Positions 54,301 to 56,184 of a DNA stretch of 64,000 nucleotides are shown here, piece by piece (positions within the stretch are counted from its first letter, which is position 1; each line of letters starts with the position of its first letter). The notes beneath the pieces are model-generated. The model saw only the letters and a list, made by a program, of their open reading frames with translations, did not search any database and had not been told where the DNA came from. The DNA is from Paludibacteraceae bacterium (lineage in GTDB: Bacteria > Bacteroidota > Bacteroidia > Bacteroidales > Paludibacteraceae). The translations under genes were made by a program, and so were the position numbers. Where the stretch lies: the NCBI GenBank assembly GCA_017553575.1, contig JAFZKQ010000016.1:1-64000 (forward strand), read 5' to 3'.

Positions 54301-55636
54301 TCTCTGCTTGGAAATATCCATAGGAATTATGTCCGCCTGCAATAACAGTTTCTGCTCCATCATAATTGCCATTCATCAAACAATCATGGTTCAGAACTTC
54401 TACACGAACACTGTCTCCTAAATAATCACGCAAATCTGCATAACGAGTCCTCCACCCAGAATAATGATACAAGGAAGAGTAATTCGGGTAGTCTTTTGTT
54501 GGCGCCACAATTGTCGCATATTTAATAAAGCAGTCGTTTGAACTTATCTTGTGATTGTTATGACTACCGTTATTGTTGCAATTATTACTAATATACTCTC
54601 CTCTATTCGCTCCTACTCCGAACCCATCAGTAACAAAAGGAACCTTATCACCATCAGAGCAACTTACATTGTAACAATAACTATCTAAGCCATCATACAT
54701 GGACATCATTCCTGGATAATTCAACTCCGCATTATTAGAACTAGCAATCACATGATGTTCTGCACAATCTACTTTAACCCATTCCCCTGCACTGTTTTTT
54801 GCAGTGATTCTCACAGTCATCTCAGGATACCCATTACCCGAGTGATTCAAAGAGGATTCAGGGGATGCCAAAACTGCCAAAAAACGATAAATTAGCAATG
54901 TGGAATTTTTAGTAACAACGAAATCATAATACATACGCTCAGCTGCCGCCCACGGATTATGAACGTTTTTCGTTGATTCCGTATATGGATTATGCCAATC
55001 ATTAGATGTTAGGCCAGAGCCAGAAGAACCATACCATCCATTACTATGATAGCCATAAAACTCACATCCGAAATCGTAACAATGCTGATTATTTACCTCA
55101 TAGTTTTTTGCAGGATAATTCAGTTTGTTGCCATCAGAATCCTCCGTATTAGGTCCCCACATAGTTCCTTTTATTGTATAGCGTATGCTAGAATTAGGAC
55201 GCCAAGGTACCGGCCGACCAATTCGCATTACACCACTTTTATTTTCGTCTGGCATTACACGAACAGGTACATAAGAAAAAATTCTATCCGTAGTCTCCGA
55301 ATTGTCAAATCGCCAAAAACGAGCCTTCTCCGAATCTGTAAAAGAATAAGTAACATACGTATTATTACTTTGCTTTCTTTTAGCTGTCATGTCTACAATT
55401 GCTATTGGCTTTGAAGTTCCAACAGATTTCTTATCCCAAATGTAGGTATACTCATCCCGGTCAGCTTTCAACGGAGACGTATACCAACCCGTTTGATAAG
55501 TCCAACCTGCTTCACCTTGCGAAAAGTCAAGATTTGGAGTATCCACGTTTCTATCAACCTTCTCATCTTGGGCAAAAGCCACCTGACAGAACGCAAGACA
55601 CGCAACAATATATGATAAAAGTAATCGTTTTTTCAT
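24035..55636 (-). CDS. Giant type IX-secreted multi-Ig-domain surface protein (10,533 aa)
   Basis: One uninterrupted frame of 31.6 kb, predicted mass above 1.1 MDa. Order: signal peptide (1-22, cut AFA-QD); N-terminal region (about 23-530) without tandem repeats; more than a hundred Ig/PKD-like modules of 75-95 residues (about 530-10,350); type B sorting domain (10,443-10,533). A module reads roughly 'P.i.i.G...vC.G..l.L.A.Ga..Y.W.....g.....p....TY.v.GtD..GC.....v.V'; its two cysteines should form one disulfide. Residues NNDGKNETF and YDRLGQIVYEG in the C-terminus identify the gliding-motility-associated domain (TIGR04131 type). The known analogue is SprB, a gliding adhesin of about 6,500 residues. 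Surface display is well supported; adhesion is inferred. It is co-transcribed with the PorP/SprF gene. No type IX core genes are in the window. Confidence 0.93.
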   Translation of the reverse strand: MKKRLLLSYIVACLAFCQVAFAQDEKVDRNVDTPNLDFSQGEAGWTYQTGWYTSPLKADRDEYTYIWDKKSVGTSKPIAIVDMTAKRKQSNNTYVTYSFTDSEKARFWRFDNSETTDRIFSYVPVRVMPDENKSGVMRIGRPVPWRPNSSIRYTIKGTMWGPNTEDSDGNKLNYPAKNYEVNNQHCYDFGCEFYGYHSNGWYGSSGSGLTSNDWHNPYTESTKNVHNPWAAAERMYYDFVVTKNSTLLIYRFLAVLASPESSLNHSGNGYPEMTVRITAKNSAGEWVKVDCAEHHVIASSNNAELNYPGMMSMYDGLDSYCYNVSCSDGDKVPFVTDGFGVGANRGEYISNNCNNNGSHNNHKISSNDCFIKYATIVAPTKDYPNYSSLYHYSGWRTRYADLRDYLGDSVRVEVLNHDCLMNGNYDGAETVIAGGHNSYGYFQAETRKWEIESDFCQDGDEDQVWLTAPGGLPNVAGTYTWERPSGKPIYQSPTQPNKARVKRSTIGPKEKIYCYINVDQTDTRNCSRFILKTDLVAITADPSAYQVDDCAGVVHLINTSKVTSKIDDKPNAEITSYVWTLPNGQNIEAKDIDYKFEDITKKEDTLTLTVYTKPGDCSFSKDIYVKAPEFLQEDWLENTYACKGDEVKLTPDIRYPGYMYSWYETENLAGDGEVSLDNSGPNYTIPSIDRVRYIKAKVESPQYVRQDGTTQVCKYEKTVAVTPLENPTVEGKVDNAEVCPNDPFTLSVATGTTGSTYKWSPVPGSDYSTGTVTTKIGQPNVTTTYTVTARKFYEEIGKNGDYCYGTHEVPVKTKGVPALTFRPMNDVCFGASVTSEVVVDESQSTETPLSDGYYWSVNSSSETRMTSVYQIPANALHAGTNTVQVRAMGLNGCTGEPTIEAVQMKNDYEPSIEGIEPVCDGEKLHLTANPPVSSNGSPNPDYPNDGYKWNNSATRFQQDTMLKVSANMATVKLEVEYQGCKKSVIKNLTVKDIPNFTIDKVPSICEGDNVVFTVKVYNRETNQYEESAAYSYAWYKIEGDQETPVAAVTGHPNRHTPSSVATLDADGKAKTVRYKVRVQSPAATGGCAAEQTFDFVVHKNPIVMASADKVSYCPNDIITLKAQASSPESGVTIGSYQWVGSNTLHGAQVQTAATTSTTNSSGEQQSYKVTVVDINGCKANQDVSYKVYPEPTVVIDGDDNLCASGVNSSKILTAVLSENTQVTWETPDANNGSHATSITISDGGVFKAIATRGGCSSNPVEAHVIVNQNPILVQNGVPEACVNETAVLTFGGAGASGSYEISGRPVSTDGKFEFNESQATTYNYTVVGTDNNGCQSSKDFTVTFNKLPNVSIDYANSINWVCKGSPAKVVAKSTDNIKTWSWMPGNLSGDVIQPIPTDLTTYEVTAIDDKGCHSKAEFTVSVTPLPTFNVTGNFNVCPGGTVTLTASEPSLEYTWRIGSGAGEIVTQPETGNQMSFVPTSTTTTVYVKARTKGENVKVCESAEQSHTVNVMPAPDLNVLGAPTAPICEGSELELIAGGLDDGAIYSWDNNLGTGASKKFTPSVGHHTYVVTGQNLGSGCPAQKSIDVYVIEKPNVIISESFICKGNSAELSIDAENTTYNDFTAGDVEYKAYPVKYSWSNGAGWSKSGGAYDHVTTDPIEQSQTFYLTVTDNYGCEGENNYTPALRIPPVFTILGDRGVCEGDKVSLTPSGPSGTAYRWDDGENTVSAIKYENTPAGNFRLTVTGTLNGCSSVDYVDVEVNPKPTLMVLGDLGVCSGGKLELTATGATTYDWGNGNTNATLKLTNVTSDTKYTLTGTDANGCTNTIEVPVTAYNAPLMEIDNWPSKVCKGSSVRLKVTSPTCTRYLWSDNTTENYRDVVVNDKATYWVQGFDEHGCSSEKRKTINVVAYPTVKVDGPTEVCAGETVTLTASSNTAQRWLWSTGATTSTISIDKVQSDLILTVEGTTEIEGSNEGCSTSKEVLVSVNPVPTLSTREPAKVCKGGDLVLTAVGAESYRWSANSEDGPVLSLTNVTQDNSYQLTGTNSLGCSTTTNIEVKIMPLPQLKITADKGGACMGETVILTASGAESYEWGDGSQLDYREVLVEHASRSFSVRGKDANKCEGSTSYIVYGVDKPKLTVNGENVICKGKYAHLTASSNLANTSWNWNDGDGTSAAYSIKPENSTTIYVTGSITKTVGSLNTFDVTCSTTVPIDITVNKLPELSYDGATTVCKGSKLELTALGAKDYWWNEQLVNPLVVNSLNNDNQKYTLRGRDVNGCENKIDVTTHIQELPTVSISGESAVCVGQPNTLMASSNMDVTYLWNDDEYSMASFISPITAETRTYRVDVTDKTDLHCTAYAEKIVTAKKLPQITITGNTPKCSGDELALKAVVTNQADAAGPYNYQWSTSANDQGETVTFVPDKAQQVSVEVTSGNGCTGSSSIVAEVNDRPSFHIEGETTICQGEWLHLKAVSNIEGAVYTYTWKGSVTGETLDQLMMAPSEEGKPFEFNVKATTVGGSVDCPSESEEIVRVTVRPTPTISIEGVSKLCRGSSTTLKAKDMQHVTQVNYVWEYYDENGEKQSTLSENFPTPPINSDFTVTLVGTDIYQCSSEPAVFKITPVEKPLLTIEPTGLPICDRGEVTLTGSNSLDNSNNTRYEWSVNGVTVLSESKLYTATYDKTTTVRLTGTKDNCESFTEIELPVYTSPKISYTGETSLCAGETLNLTGREISSNGDLTYTWERSGVTPVTINPYTEVMVNSSPAEGYKYTLTAVDKYGCSTEYGPITVNVRQNPSVAIEPSINGVTEVCRGLTQDLTAVGGQDGLVYKWLHNNSDARKITLPAVEDATDYTVDVFDGTCHGQATVTVRPKEYPVVSIPDQTVCMGNSTTVTPPDNIDVKSYTFKYGNEEESGAFEYSFTPTKENSVLYVYPLGKNGCEATTPTPVRITAVTVSAPKITGSMDVCKGGELELTASMPNPNAEMEYKWEGTNYESYGADLNLQMNTVGYNDGVNDNSFKFKLTATTKDDLGCEVYKDFSVNVHTLPTLQITSPSVCADSLFTMSVKRTDVEKDNATSYEWKIKDTENVLSTSDELTTSIASPTTFTVEATDIYQCKGSNSRTIDTYTLPAITIEGNNPVCLNAPLTTLKAKVEGVTGTVTFTWYDEKGDKIATSDILPSYTPTSLGTKRLKVEAYVNGQKCVATQYVDVIVNALPDLSVTGRRSVCKNSVITLTGVNEADPTTSFVWYETTNNENTLIATGATFSKTFASTESKSYLLKGTDANGCVNSYPVSITVEDLPTFDFEPIKAVCPYKEFTVKLKDANASYKYDWNNDGSYEGTSNSYSITKDTTITVVALNENTGCTFEFSKDVKVNTVPTITFNPATAEICEGEQISVSALTGTGLAAANSWKWSTGATTNTITYTPVMTGENTLTVTGTNSDGCYTDATYKFNVVAKPVVTIKATPTCLGGNVKLEVTYAKSEDYEYSWNGGAWTTEKSVLVPVTESNTNSSTTTARKYNYTVSVRNKSGLACSYDIEGSVDVYLLPTVALSGEYACDGNATLLTASGIEGGKYNWYAADGTTLLKSNSATYEPTITADTKFIVKASDGNSCNSAPAEIEIKKLDKPTITLDDYDPTCVNQSITLKDKGNAGSREWKMGDLTGSAAEFTFTPTVSGTFTVSLTSTKIYQGNPKLGNTTVTCSSTESFPVEVKPLPTVTLPASVMVCPNEPTTLTANATAANGSTLNYTWTDLSTNVKEENAASTYETRKINDSETVRFQVDVTDAYCSASTTTEVKAREVPSVEIEAPSIVCEGEETVFKIKNNSLGQINLKSYTWTNVQSTENMNATGTQIRDVVEKSFTYKAQVVDANNCEQEIVYYINIYKKPVVEISSSKNSVCADDAAGITLSADVKNTTESNGPYSYYWNTGDETKNLTLESPQNDQVYSVTVTSKDGCKGFDDIKIDMVQTQPAVPMPEGLTDICIGDQIRLSYESNANYSYSWKLQGGNEVPGNVYTYTPSQSGDYTITITVTDLQTSCTDSRDVTVHVHSYPADLQISGVDKLCSGTDAILTASSSSSPITYAWYNENPEVNNSIVAVGNGATYKVTNITNPTTLYMMGDNGFCKRYANHTITPVSKPTLAYTGNLEVCDGGTTTLIADGQQSGIQYAWEDQSASAYATYTSEAINLGQNKVVKLTGTKDNCSNELFVTLSANPIPQITPETKEVCSGELFNLNYTLGNNGADVQSAKWYSGSTLLGGTYPDAEGQAPTTHEWQTSYTTDVTTTMPLRLEVVSSKGCPQSATVDVKVKALPVVAITGKLKVCDGSGTTLSATGANSYQWYRMDGETAVELPGETESNLTVVVDAEKTYAVKGNDGCESKIKKATVAPLAYPTITAEDVKVCKGADATLVANVPDHTDPSVTTTYSWTTGANTPTTVVSNVNVQPIKETVTGSYKYTDGTVCSKPATVTVTYQDLPTVAFTLVKPVICNGESAEVTFNGPATSYKLDNVAVAPNADGEYKVSVSPTGTTTYTVEMTEEKQGGLTCTNTATFEVVVYEAPAILVSGTDYVCTNGTVILKATSEDGATNYKWTSDKNASWSETGATIVTHNITEETTFKVTADGPSSHNSCPASKTYTVKPLKLPVIVAADKSVCAGGSVKLEASATAEGQSSMSYMWDAMEGQYPGSSFTYAPTAPSGDVTVTVTATAKYNVSTISCSKSEDVKVTINPLPNVDFIGNTDLCTGSTLSLTATGIEGGSYIWKNASNATVSTTANLVVANLTAKYTSYKLVGEDPITGCKNEITIPVTTQQKPVIVITGATQICKGDYFNLTAGGTEGAIYEWYDGDTRVSAVDNFKVQADEPKTYKVLAKLLLEGGDYCKDDLDVPVTPLDKPELQAADAVICLGETANLSASGADYYEWTFGTEKTSGTGVNTFSIKPTTAASHKVYLDGSNIYNTPTGQTRCTVPAVINVTVNDLPSVAYSGSTTLCEDDLMTLTATGPDADREYKWTLIGTDEVLSTTRTLERVPAKGESYKLTVKNTVTNCTNSTDVTPTINAKPIIAVSGVKNLCEGSSVNLSATGAYTYKWFARDGQTVDENAEPLSKLPTYTKNNITEDIQLRVYGTSDLRCVGYQDVDVKALAKPTFQIENVEVCHESSVLLEDTKGEADANSYKWIIGGVTLDGDASSITYEATSKTDKVGRVVASKSYTTSDGDVVCSNTSADFTITVNPLPVLAYSSTSICEKGDLTITASGASTYAWYDAAAYDQDNTVAPLKDGDKLTVENVTTSSILAYRLEGTSDKGCVSAKDVTISIVDLPIVSIVGDSLVCENSRYTFTAQGAKSYTWYKVGDDTPISTSATYSDQIGSEEVSLMVVGKAATGCIGTAYVTVHPQAYPVLVDNNDKKVCVGSPIEWTLPGGDDGNYKWRFEGKDLSSTSSAQRIIPTIVGDQKPVYVTASKSYQLYGTSLECKKTFTYSLDVKHLPLLSLVGATEVCIGTKLDLTASNLYNDADPTTFSWYAGNVKVSDNAEYSVDELMSDATYRYEAIDANGCKSEATVDVTVVDKPVISASGDFYACEGAAANITISGANSYEWTNANNVVVSKLATYKPVMNGDSVYTVIGKSAKGCYSEPLTVNAYALDIPKVELNNDDICLGGQAKFTATVSIDDQKDIDGGVNFGYTWQGYPDVATNTLEITSNVAGTSKVTFRGTAEYTRTVNEVSKNYSCYKTVQADLTTRALPVFSAYAKNVCRGENVTFTVESSEPDMSYEWKNGTTVLGNGSTLTLEASAGSHTYQLTGTKKYTNALSCEKTMDVTVEVYDLPEVAISGQLDICSGSTTKLTAVVPVGSTNTYQWYKVSGNTREEQAGKTEATFVTPAITENTTYRVVAMNATGCKDSAEVTVGVFANPVIEVQNEATCLNSPITFDVANANSEDDAATYVWMVNGTEIDGHKTATYTPSLVGTMDVQVTGSKLHTVADERGIPQTCKTTAHFQLEVRPLPALTITGSTALCYDSDLSLTAAGADGNNTAGTYFWAESNSPDTHISDNNKLEVPNFKADKTYILTGIDGFGCKSEKIINVVVNNLPTIVVEGSRYACQGSTTTLTATGASSFVWKKNNKDGEVVSTEATYTPEVTEVATYYVEGTDGNDCGNFTTVTVQPLAIPEITELKSIGVCLGDEAHLSAIVSADGADGFEYAWSSNVDNYNSQETVKPLSEGITRVRFTGRAVYEFGVDKYKCSKDQTVEVQAYALPKLQQTGINIVCEGYPVQLVATGVNAAGTYQWKDGQVVLSDENTLDKVFETSTILTLVGTNIYTTPDDYANEDHTLYCPATLENIPVKVNTPDAVTVDGQLNVCEGATTTLTASGSKYYRWFNKDEDPDLASSLNGRPDYRNVVINKDVNFTVIGTDVNTCSDTVTVKVTALKRPTIKVPENPATCLDREISLSVQSDAADAVNADMYEWTVNGKLMEDASGSVLAYTPTSQANPTIRVRGTVVYTTDGDPISCSKDESFQLTVHGLPKLTVEGSTAICKDGKLELTASGADEYKWSFNNEVVSNTATLIENPFSVDKTFELYGKNTTTTCDNKIEVDVIVNELPTITVVGDRYVCYGGKAKLTAQGASSYIWKNAAGDVLFEGATYEPTITEETTFTVEGKDAKTCGGSTTVTVSPLDYPTIADLHDEAICLGNSVTFAPALTAEDATFAYRWMASDNNVAPTYEVKPNAAGVMPISFRGSAVYVKDDKRFECYKDVIVRVTTYALPDVTFDGTTEVCKKLPLDVTAHGADTYVWKRGNELITGEHNDKLEITPEESYEYTLIGTENHPFSYTDGNATQEKVVACSSTITVPTTVFELPTVAVLGDKQICHGETAKLSATGARDYKWFKGDEEEVISATAEFSPKVEETQTYRVIGTNANNCTHEVSFEVVPLARPELATEDSKVCLGSSVELTAPATADPGSYVWTISGVKLAASDHIAMVEPADYGNTYGTKVVKLSASKTYTVDGQNDQICTSNATFSLVVNNLPSVSIDGDLTICPNAPLDLEAKGSSTSYKWTGFANTATEVSGSMHEKLHIEHVVSDSKIYEVTGTDANGCSNKASVIVVMTETPTIVVEGEPRVCKGDKTKLTASGASSFTWIRLDENNNEVETVHTGKSYELTVDKQETFKVVGTDNNDCQGFTTVTVYPLAYPEITLDKTTLLCVGEDVTLSASAVAANSSSIDYEWPVAKVNGPTLIVKSQGEGTITNEVKATAHYDLTSNTCSSTATAKVVSFKLPTLTTSGVSKVCFGTPLDLTAAGADTYKWSGEFNVEDAHLAETPTMSRDYTLQGTKVYTYENMQKSCSNSIIVPITVYSLPDVMITGDRNVCKDAEATLKAEGALNYAWYNSTTSNLEPISQNPRISPKITEDMKVTLVGTDANGCKNDIEITIKAVDRPVITAEDATICLGKTAKLTASATGGSSYHYQWTEPNGTLIEETASISVSPKTSQNYKVEVIATYDGIATTCASTKTVSVTVNNLPEIEFEGSTVVCQNDALNLEAKGAVDYTWDNVKGEGDHGEFFREVPTTSVTYVLKGTDANGCENSINVPVTVNPLPDVQITGDLNVCGGSETTLTANNANTYVWSTNETSNSIKVTVDEVKTISVVGTDLNKCKNTAEVTVNPYAHPDFTVRDTAICYGSSVTLSIADQASDYAYYWVVDNDTTYSSTITISPAQTTTVYVHGREESTSCITRKSVKVTVYNLPTIAAEGSKTICFGDNFDLKAKGADTYVWHSNLGEVTGDAYTEALKSSQTITLEGTENHAFGTATIGCKNTLPVDVVVNPLPVISIEGDVKACVGDAVSVTAKGANTYKWFDGTETATITKKITEDAEFTVVGTDNNGCQGRGSVQVYTLVPPTITADDAAICLGETASLSVSATAPDGIKYSYYWTATGETDQTITVKPAAATANYPVYVNATASYNGTQTTCTSQKEIKVEVYALPEVAYDGKTTICQGDELQLKALNADSYTWNGNAGQGDNQDMLIEVPTNSQSYKLVGTQNHTFNGKNIACKATISVPVTVNELPTVSITGTASVCDGTPTTLTAHGANNYLWSLSSDKETILSKASKLEVNVSETLEYYVIGTDVNGCKNDAKITVSPYSYPTFEVDPVTLCFGDQATMTIKNPSESMAYVWTTGDTTVTGQTFIFSPATSLNVYVKGTSSMTGCEKNEVVKVTVNPLPIIKHDVITHGCIGDDVKIVASGATSYKWNGVDGDAEMIYTPIALTSSYNIVGTDDNNCSSSETVTVTLNKLPDVQIAGELYVCENTEANLTATGAQSYAWSTGETGTASIKPVVTDEHVITVTGTDNNQCENKATVTLHAVDVPELTLEPATVCFGTSADMAVLVSAEKVQSYEYLWSNGTTTQTASILPNAIGENSVSVAVTANYVGSEGTVSCQNTAYSTVTAIKAPTLTITGALSICSGETLELTAGGAQTYTWNGAAGEGDNGEILKDSPKSSAPAYKLIGTDAYGCSSDTTIVAKVYDLPKLTISGDPRVCVDDHASLLASGATYYEWNDGKTNTAEFTPLITDTTTYTVTGYIVMAENNKMCQNSADIKVYALQKPTIDIIGNTEACYGKSLDFTATANANDAISYSYEWTDGTADQSGNVNLTVTSNQVLGVTATAHYASTDNACKATKNINVISNPLPVLSVAGKTKICQGDQLDLLAQGASTYEWLNVKAGADLQTKPMGSVTYTLVGTDAKGCISSLSVPVTVDTLPVIKVVGNRNICNGSSVSLTAQGAEYYTWLHDNSVSPTMSAVITQDESFKVEGVDGNNCKSSLTVDVKVIENPTVEISGLDEVCVNGSVKLTASGAQNYKWSTGEKTASITVTPDAVGTLTLSVEGTTGNCTSSATHKITVHGLPQILVGGETEICAGDLLKLTATGAGDAGTYKWNTGMVGDELLANPSVSGTYTVTGTDAHQCQNTTNVHVTVNPLPQFTVKGNRNVCDGTQTELTAVGSDDMTYVWNDGNQDITYSPAITPIVDKPWTYKVTGTDAKGCKNTLPVEVAPIAYPIVTITGEPSTCLGGTVTLTASTNGGNATYVWHNGMRGSTMTFTPEVDIQVYVNATENGCTTKETKMVTVNPLPTLDVQGVSEICEGGKINLTAYGALNYTWNGKAGLGQGGNVWEDTPTSSTIYKLRGEDALGCVSYMDVPAVVHAKPAVKITGENVVCEGTTTLLTAGGDVASYIWNDPEMTKGASITPKVDVATSYTVTATSGYGCINTASIDVTPVPYPEITVRGAEPVCSGTPVTLWVEGVDAQVWQDGSVKPFYSFTPEASTTVYVNGTSYIQGNPDRGCTTKKIINVEVHQLPIISFEGDSTICHGNQFSLIAKGAQTYTWSNGATGDVLTGSPTTATTYKVYGRDALGCEGSKEVTVRLFDVPSIKIKGDASVCINEAASLLATGSCINYKWVDGPAVALYEPIVSEETTYEVVGTDANGCTNKASITVTPVDKPVITTEGNPFACVGNDVTLTALGAKSYVWELDETDEVLSKATTVVVKMDQPKTLKLTGYRDNCSSTITVPLTVNQPPVISVLGNTSICQGDILSLTATGAVTYDWSNGVHNETMTSQPMTSTSYKVDATDANGCQASLVVPVEVYSRPTIGIAGPNSVCKGGQVTLSANGSSTMYEWVDPELPTDTFVGAQYTYTINEQTVFTVFGTDDRGCKNKATMSVTPIAYPVISIIGDSIGCINSNGVLVAQGANEYLWSDETRGSKMEVLFDNNKMISVSGTKNGCTTKKEVNIRVNPLPVLAVKSGNTSICKGDRVELTVEGADSYSWSNGTSNTTGEFVASPLISTTYSVTGTDANKCKNTLSIDVTVNELPKVVITGDAQVCEGSQASFTASSESQIVDYVWNTGASGAQTQAVVNSTTVFVVDATDVNGCQSKQSFTVKTIPYPDVKILGNPTICVGDELNLVAQGAVSYKWSNGTASSTLSTWPTAGGTYSVSGTTNGCTSTATVDVVVRSLPNVLVTGKTALCMGEQLNLRAEGAETYTWGDGTTGDALVATPLTSSTYKVTGTDQYGCKASNNVDVTVYQNPVVNVSGDDKVCSGQEATLVASGNSILYVWDYNGVSGSTISPIVTEKTTYTVTGTDNRGCTSKASFTVTPINAPKLAVLGRTEVCLGETVTLVGQGASSYEWVLGNQTVSNSAVYTVTPQHDIALFLSGATQVCKSDTQVNVHVILPPNVVVYGDKEVCPNEAFVLTAQGASSYRWSTGDITSSITYAPISSSTYFVTGYDEFGCSTTVEYPVDVKPVPMLDIDISNKMGCLGTPDEVKVSVKGGVFYTWTSIPSLPELGEGSHEDSLTLLIDEPTKLTVVGKGENGCEASTSVSVDMLPRQPFLFEVNPHLIDANNPTVLFKGTSPLNADWSWTPAIGLNEIRGNDLRYEYDTESIGDSVVVTIRATDTNGCEYVGYDTVFVWRTFWAPTAFTPNNDGKNETFKFYGGNFIDEFEFVLYDRLGQIVYEGHSFDDEWDGTYKGKPCPTGVYGWYVKYKGECAGAIRDGEHRGYVTILK
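24580..54040 (-). repeat. Tandem Ig/PKD-like module array inside the giant gene
   Basis: About 29.5 kb of protein-level repeats with roughly 240-270 bp per module, so on the order of 115-120 modules by length (estimated, not counted one by one). Most carry the pair vC-x-G and G-C. Linkers follow a cycle of three: an ending of the type 'V.P(L/Y).YP', then 'V...LP', then a third 'V.V...(L)P', so the unit of repetition is three modules (about 750 bp). DNA-level divergence between copies is large by eye. Confidence 0.85.
54040..55570 (-). other. Non-repeated N-terminal region of the giant protein
   Basis: About 500 residues rich in Trp, Tyr, Asn and Ser. A first part (LDFSQGEAGWTYQTGWYTSP) reads like a carbohydrate-binding jelly-roll opening. 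A second part (YDFVVTKNSTLLIYRFLAVL... then EMTVRITAKNSAGEWVKVDC) is a strand-rich block seen at the start of other large Bacteroidota surface proteins. It may be the distal tip of the fibre. No named domain can be assigned with certainty. Confidence 0.6.
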
Positions 55637-55740
55637 AACTCTACTTTTTTGTTTATTTTCAGCAATTTATAATCTCTAAAACCCTATATTTTTTCAGTCG
55701 TCAATAGCATGGACATACTAAATCCTTATACTAGGTCTTG

Positions 55741-55748
55741 CAAAATTA
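55741..55748 (-). promoter_or_regulatory. -7 box of the giant gene
   Basis: TAATTTTG on the minus strand matches TAnnTTTG and would give a leader near 98 bases. The -33 position has only a T-rich stretch. This single promoter would have to drive a transcript above 32 kb. Confidence 0.5.
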
Positions 55749-55821
55749 AGATTATTTATCGTAAAAAAGGTAAAGAAAAGGGCATTTTTTATGATGAAAG
55801 ATAAGATTTTTTCTTTTTGTT

Positions 55822-56037
55822 CCCATGCTGAAGCATGGGGCTAGCAGTTGTGACGTCTCTCCGAGACGAGAAGGGAAAATGCGTTGGCGACGCCTGCCGT
55901 GTCGAAGACACGACACATTTATTAGCCCCGCCTTTCAAGGTGGGGGAAAGAAGAAAGAGACGGAATGGATGCAACGACAGCACCTGCCGTGTCGAAGACA
56001 CGACACACATGCTAGCCCCGCCTTTTCAAGGTGGGGA
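55822..56037. repeat. REP-like palindromic cluster 1
   Basis: One complete unit (55822-55945) made of four hairpins: CCCATGCT-GA-AGCATGGG (55822-55839), CGTCTC-TCC-GAGACG (55853-55867), CGTGTC-GAA-GACACG (55898-55912) and CCCCGCCTT-TC-AAGGTGGGG (55926-55945, one G-T pair). GCGTTGGCGAC lies between the second and third. A partial unit with only the last two hairpins follows (55981-56037). It lies between the starts of two divergent genes. Confidence 0.85.
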
Positions 56038-56043
56038 AGATAA

Positions 56044-56124
56044 AAAATAGAAAAGTCGGATTTTTCTAACATAAAAAATATAGAAAAGTCGTCAAAATAA
56101 TCATGAAATAATATGGAAAAGTCG
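56044..56124 (+). repeat. Three iteron-like direct repeats upstream of the ATPase gene
   Basis: The motif AATA(T)(A/G)GAAAAGTCG ends at 56058, 56091 and 56124, so the copies are spaced exactly 33 bp, about three helical turns, on one face of the DNA. The core GAAAAGTCG is identical in all three. The last copy ends 31 bases before the -7 box, directly next to where the -33 box should be. A protein-binding array that controls the ATPase gene is the natural reading. Confidence 0.75.
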
Positions 56125-56154
56125 TTTTTATGCACCGAAATCCACTGAAAATAT

Positions 56155-56162
56155 TATATTTG
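56155..56162 (+). promoter_or_regulatory. -7 box of the AAA+ ATPase gene
   Basis: TATATTTG matches TAnnTTTG; transcription would start near 56168, about 17 bases before the ATG. No clear TTTG at -33, which may mean the iteron-binding protein helps polymerase. Confidence 0.65.
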
Positions 56163-56184
56163 CGAAAATCAATCCCAATGAATC

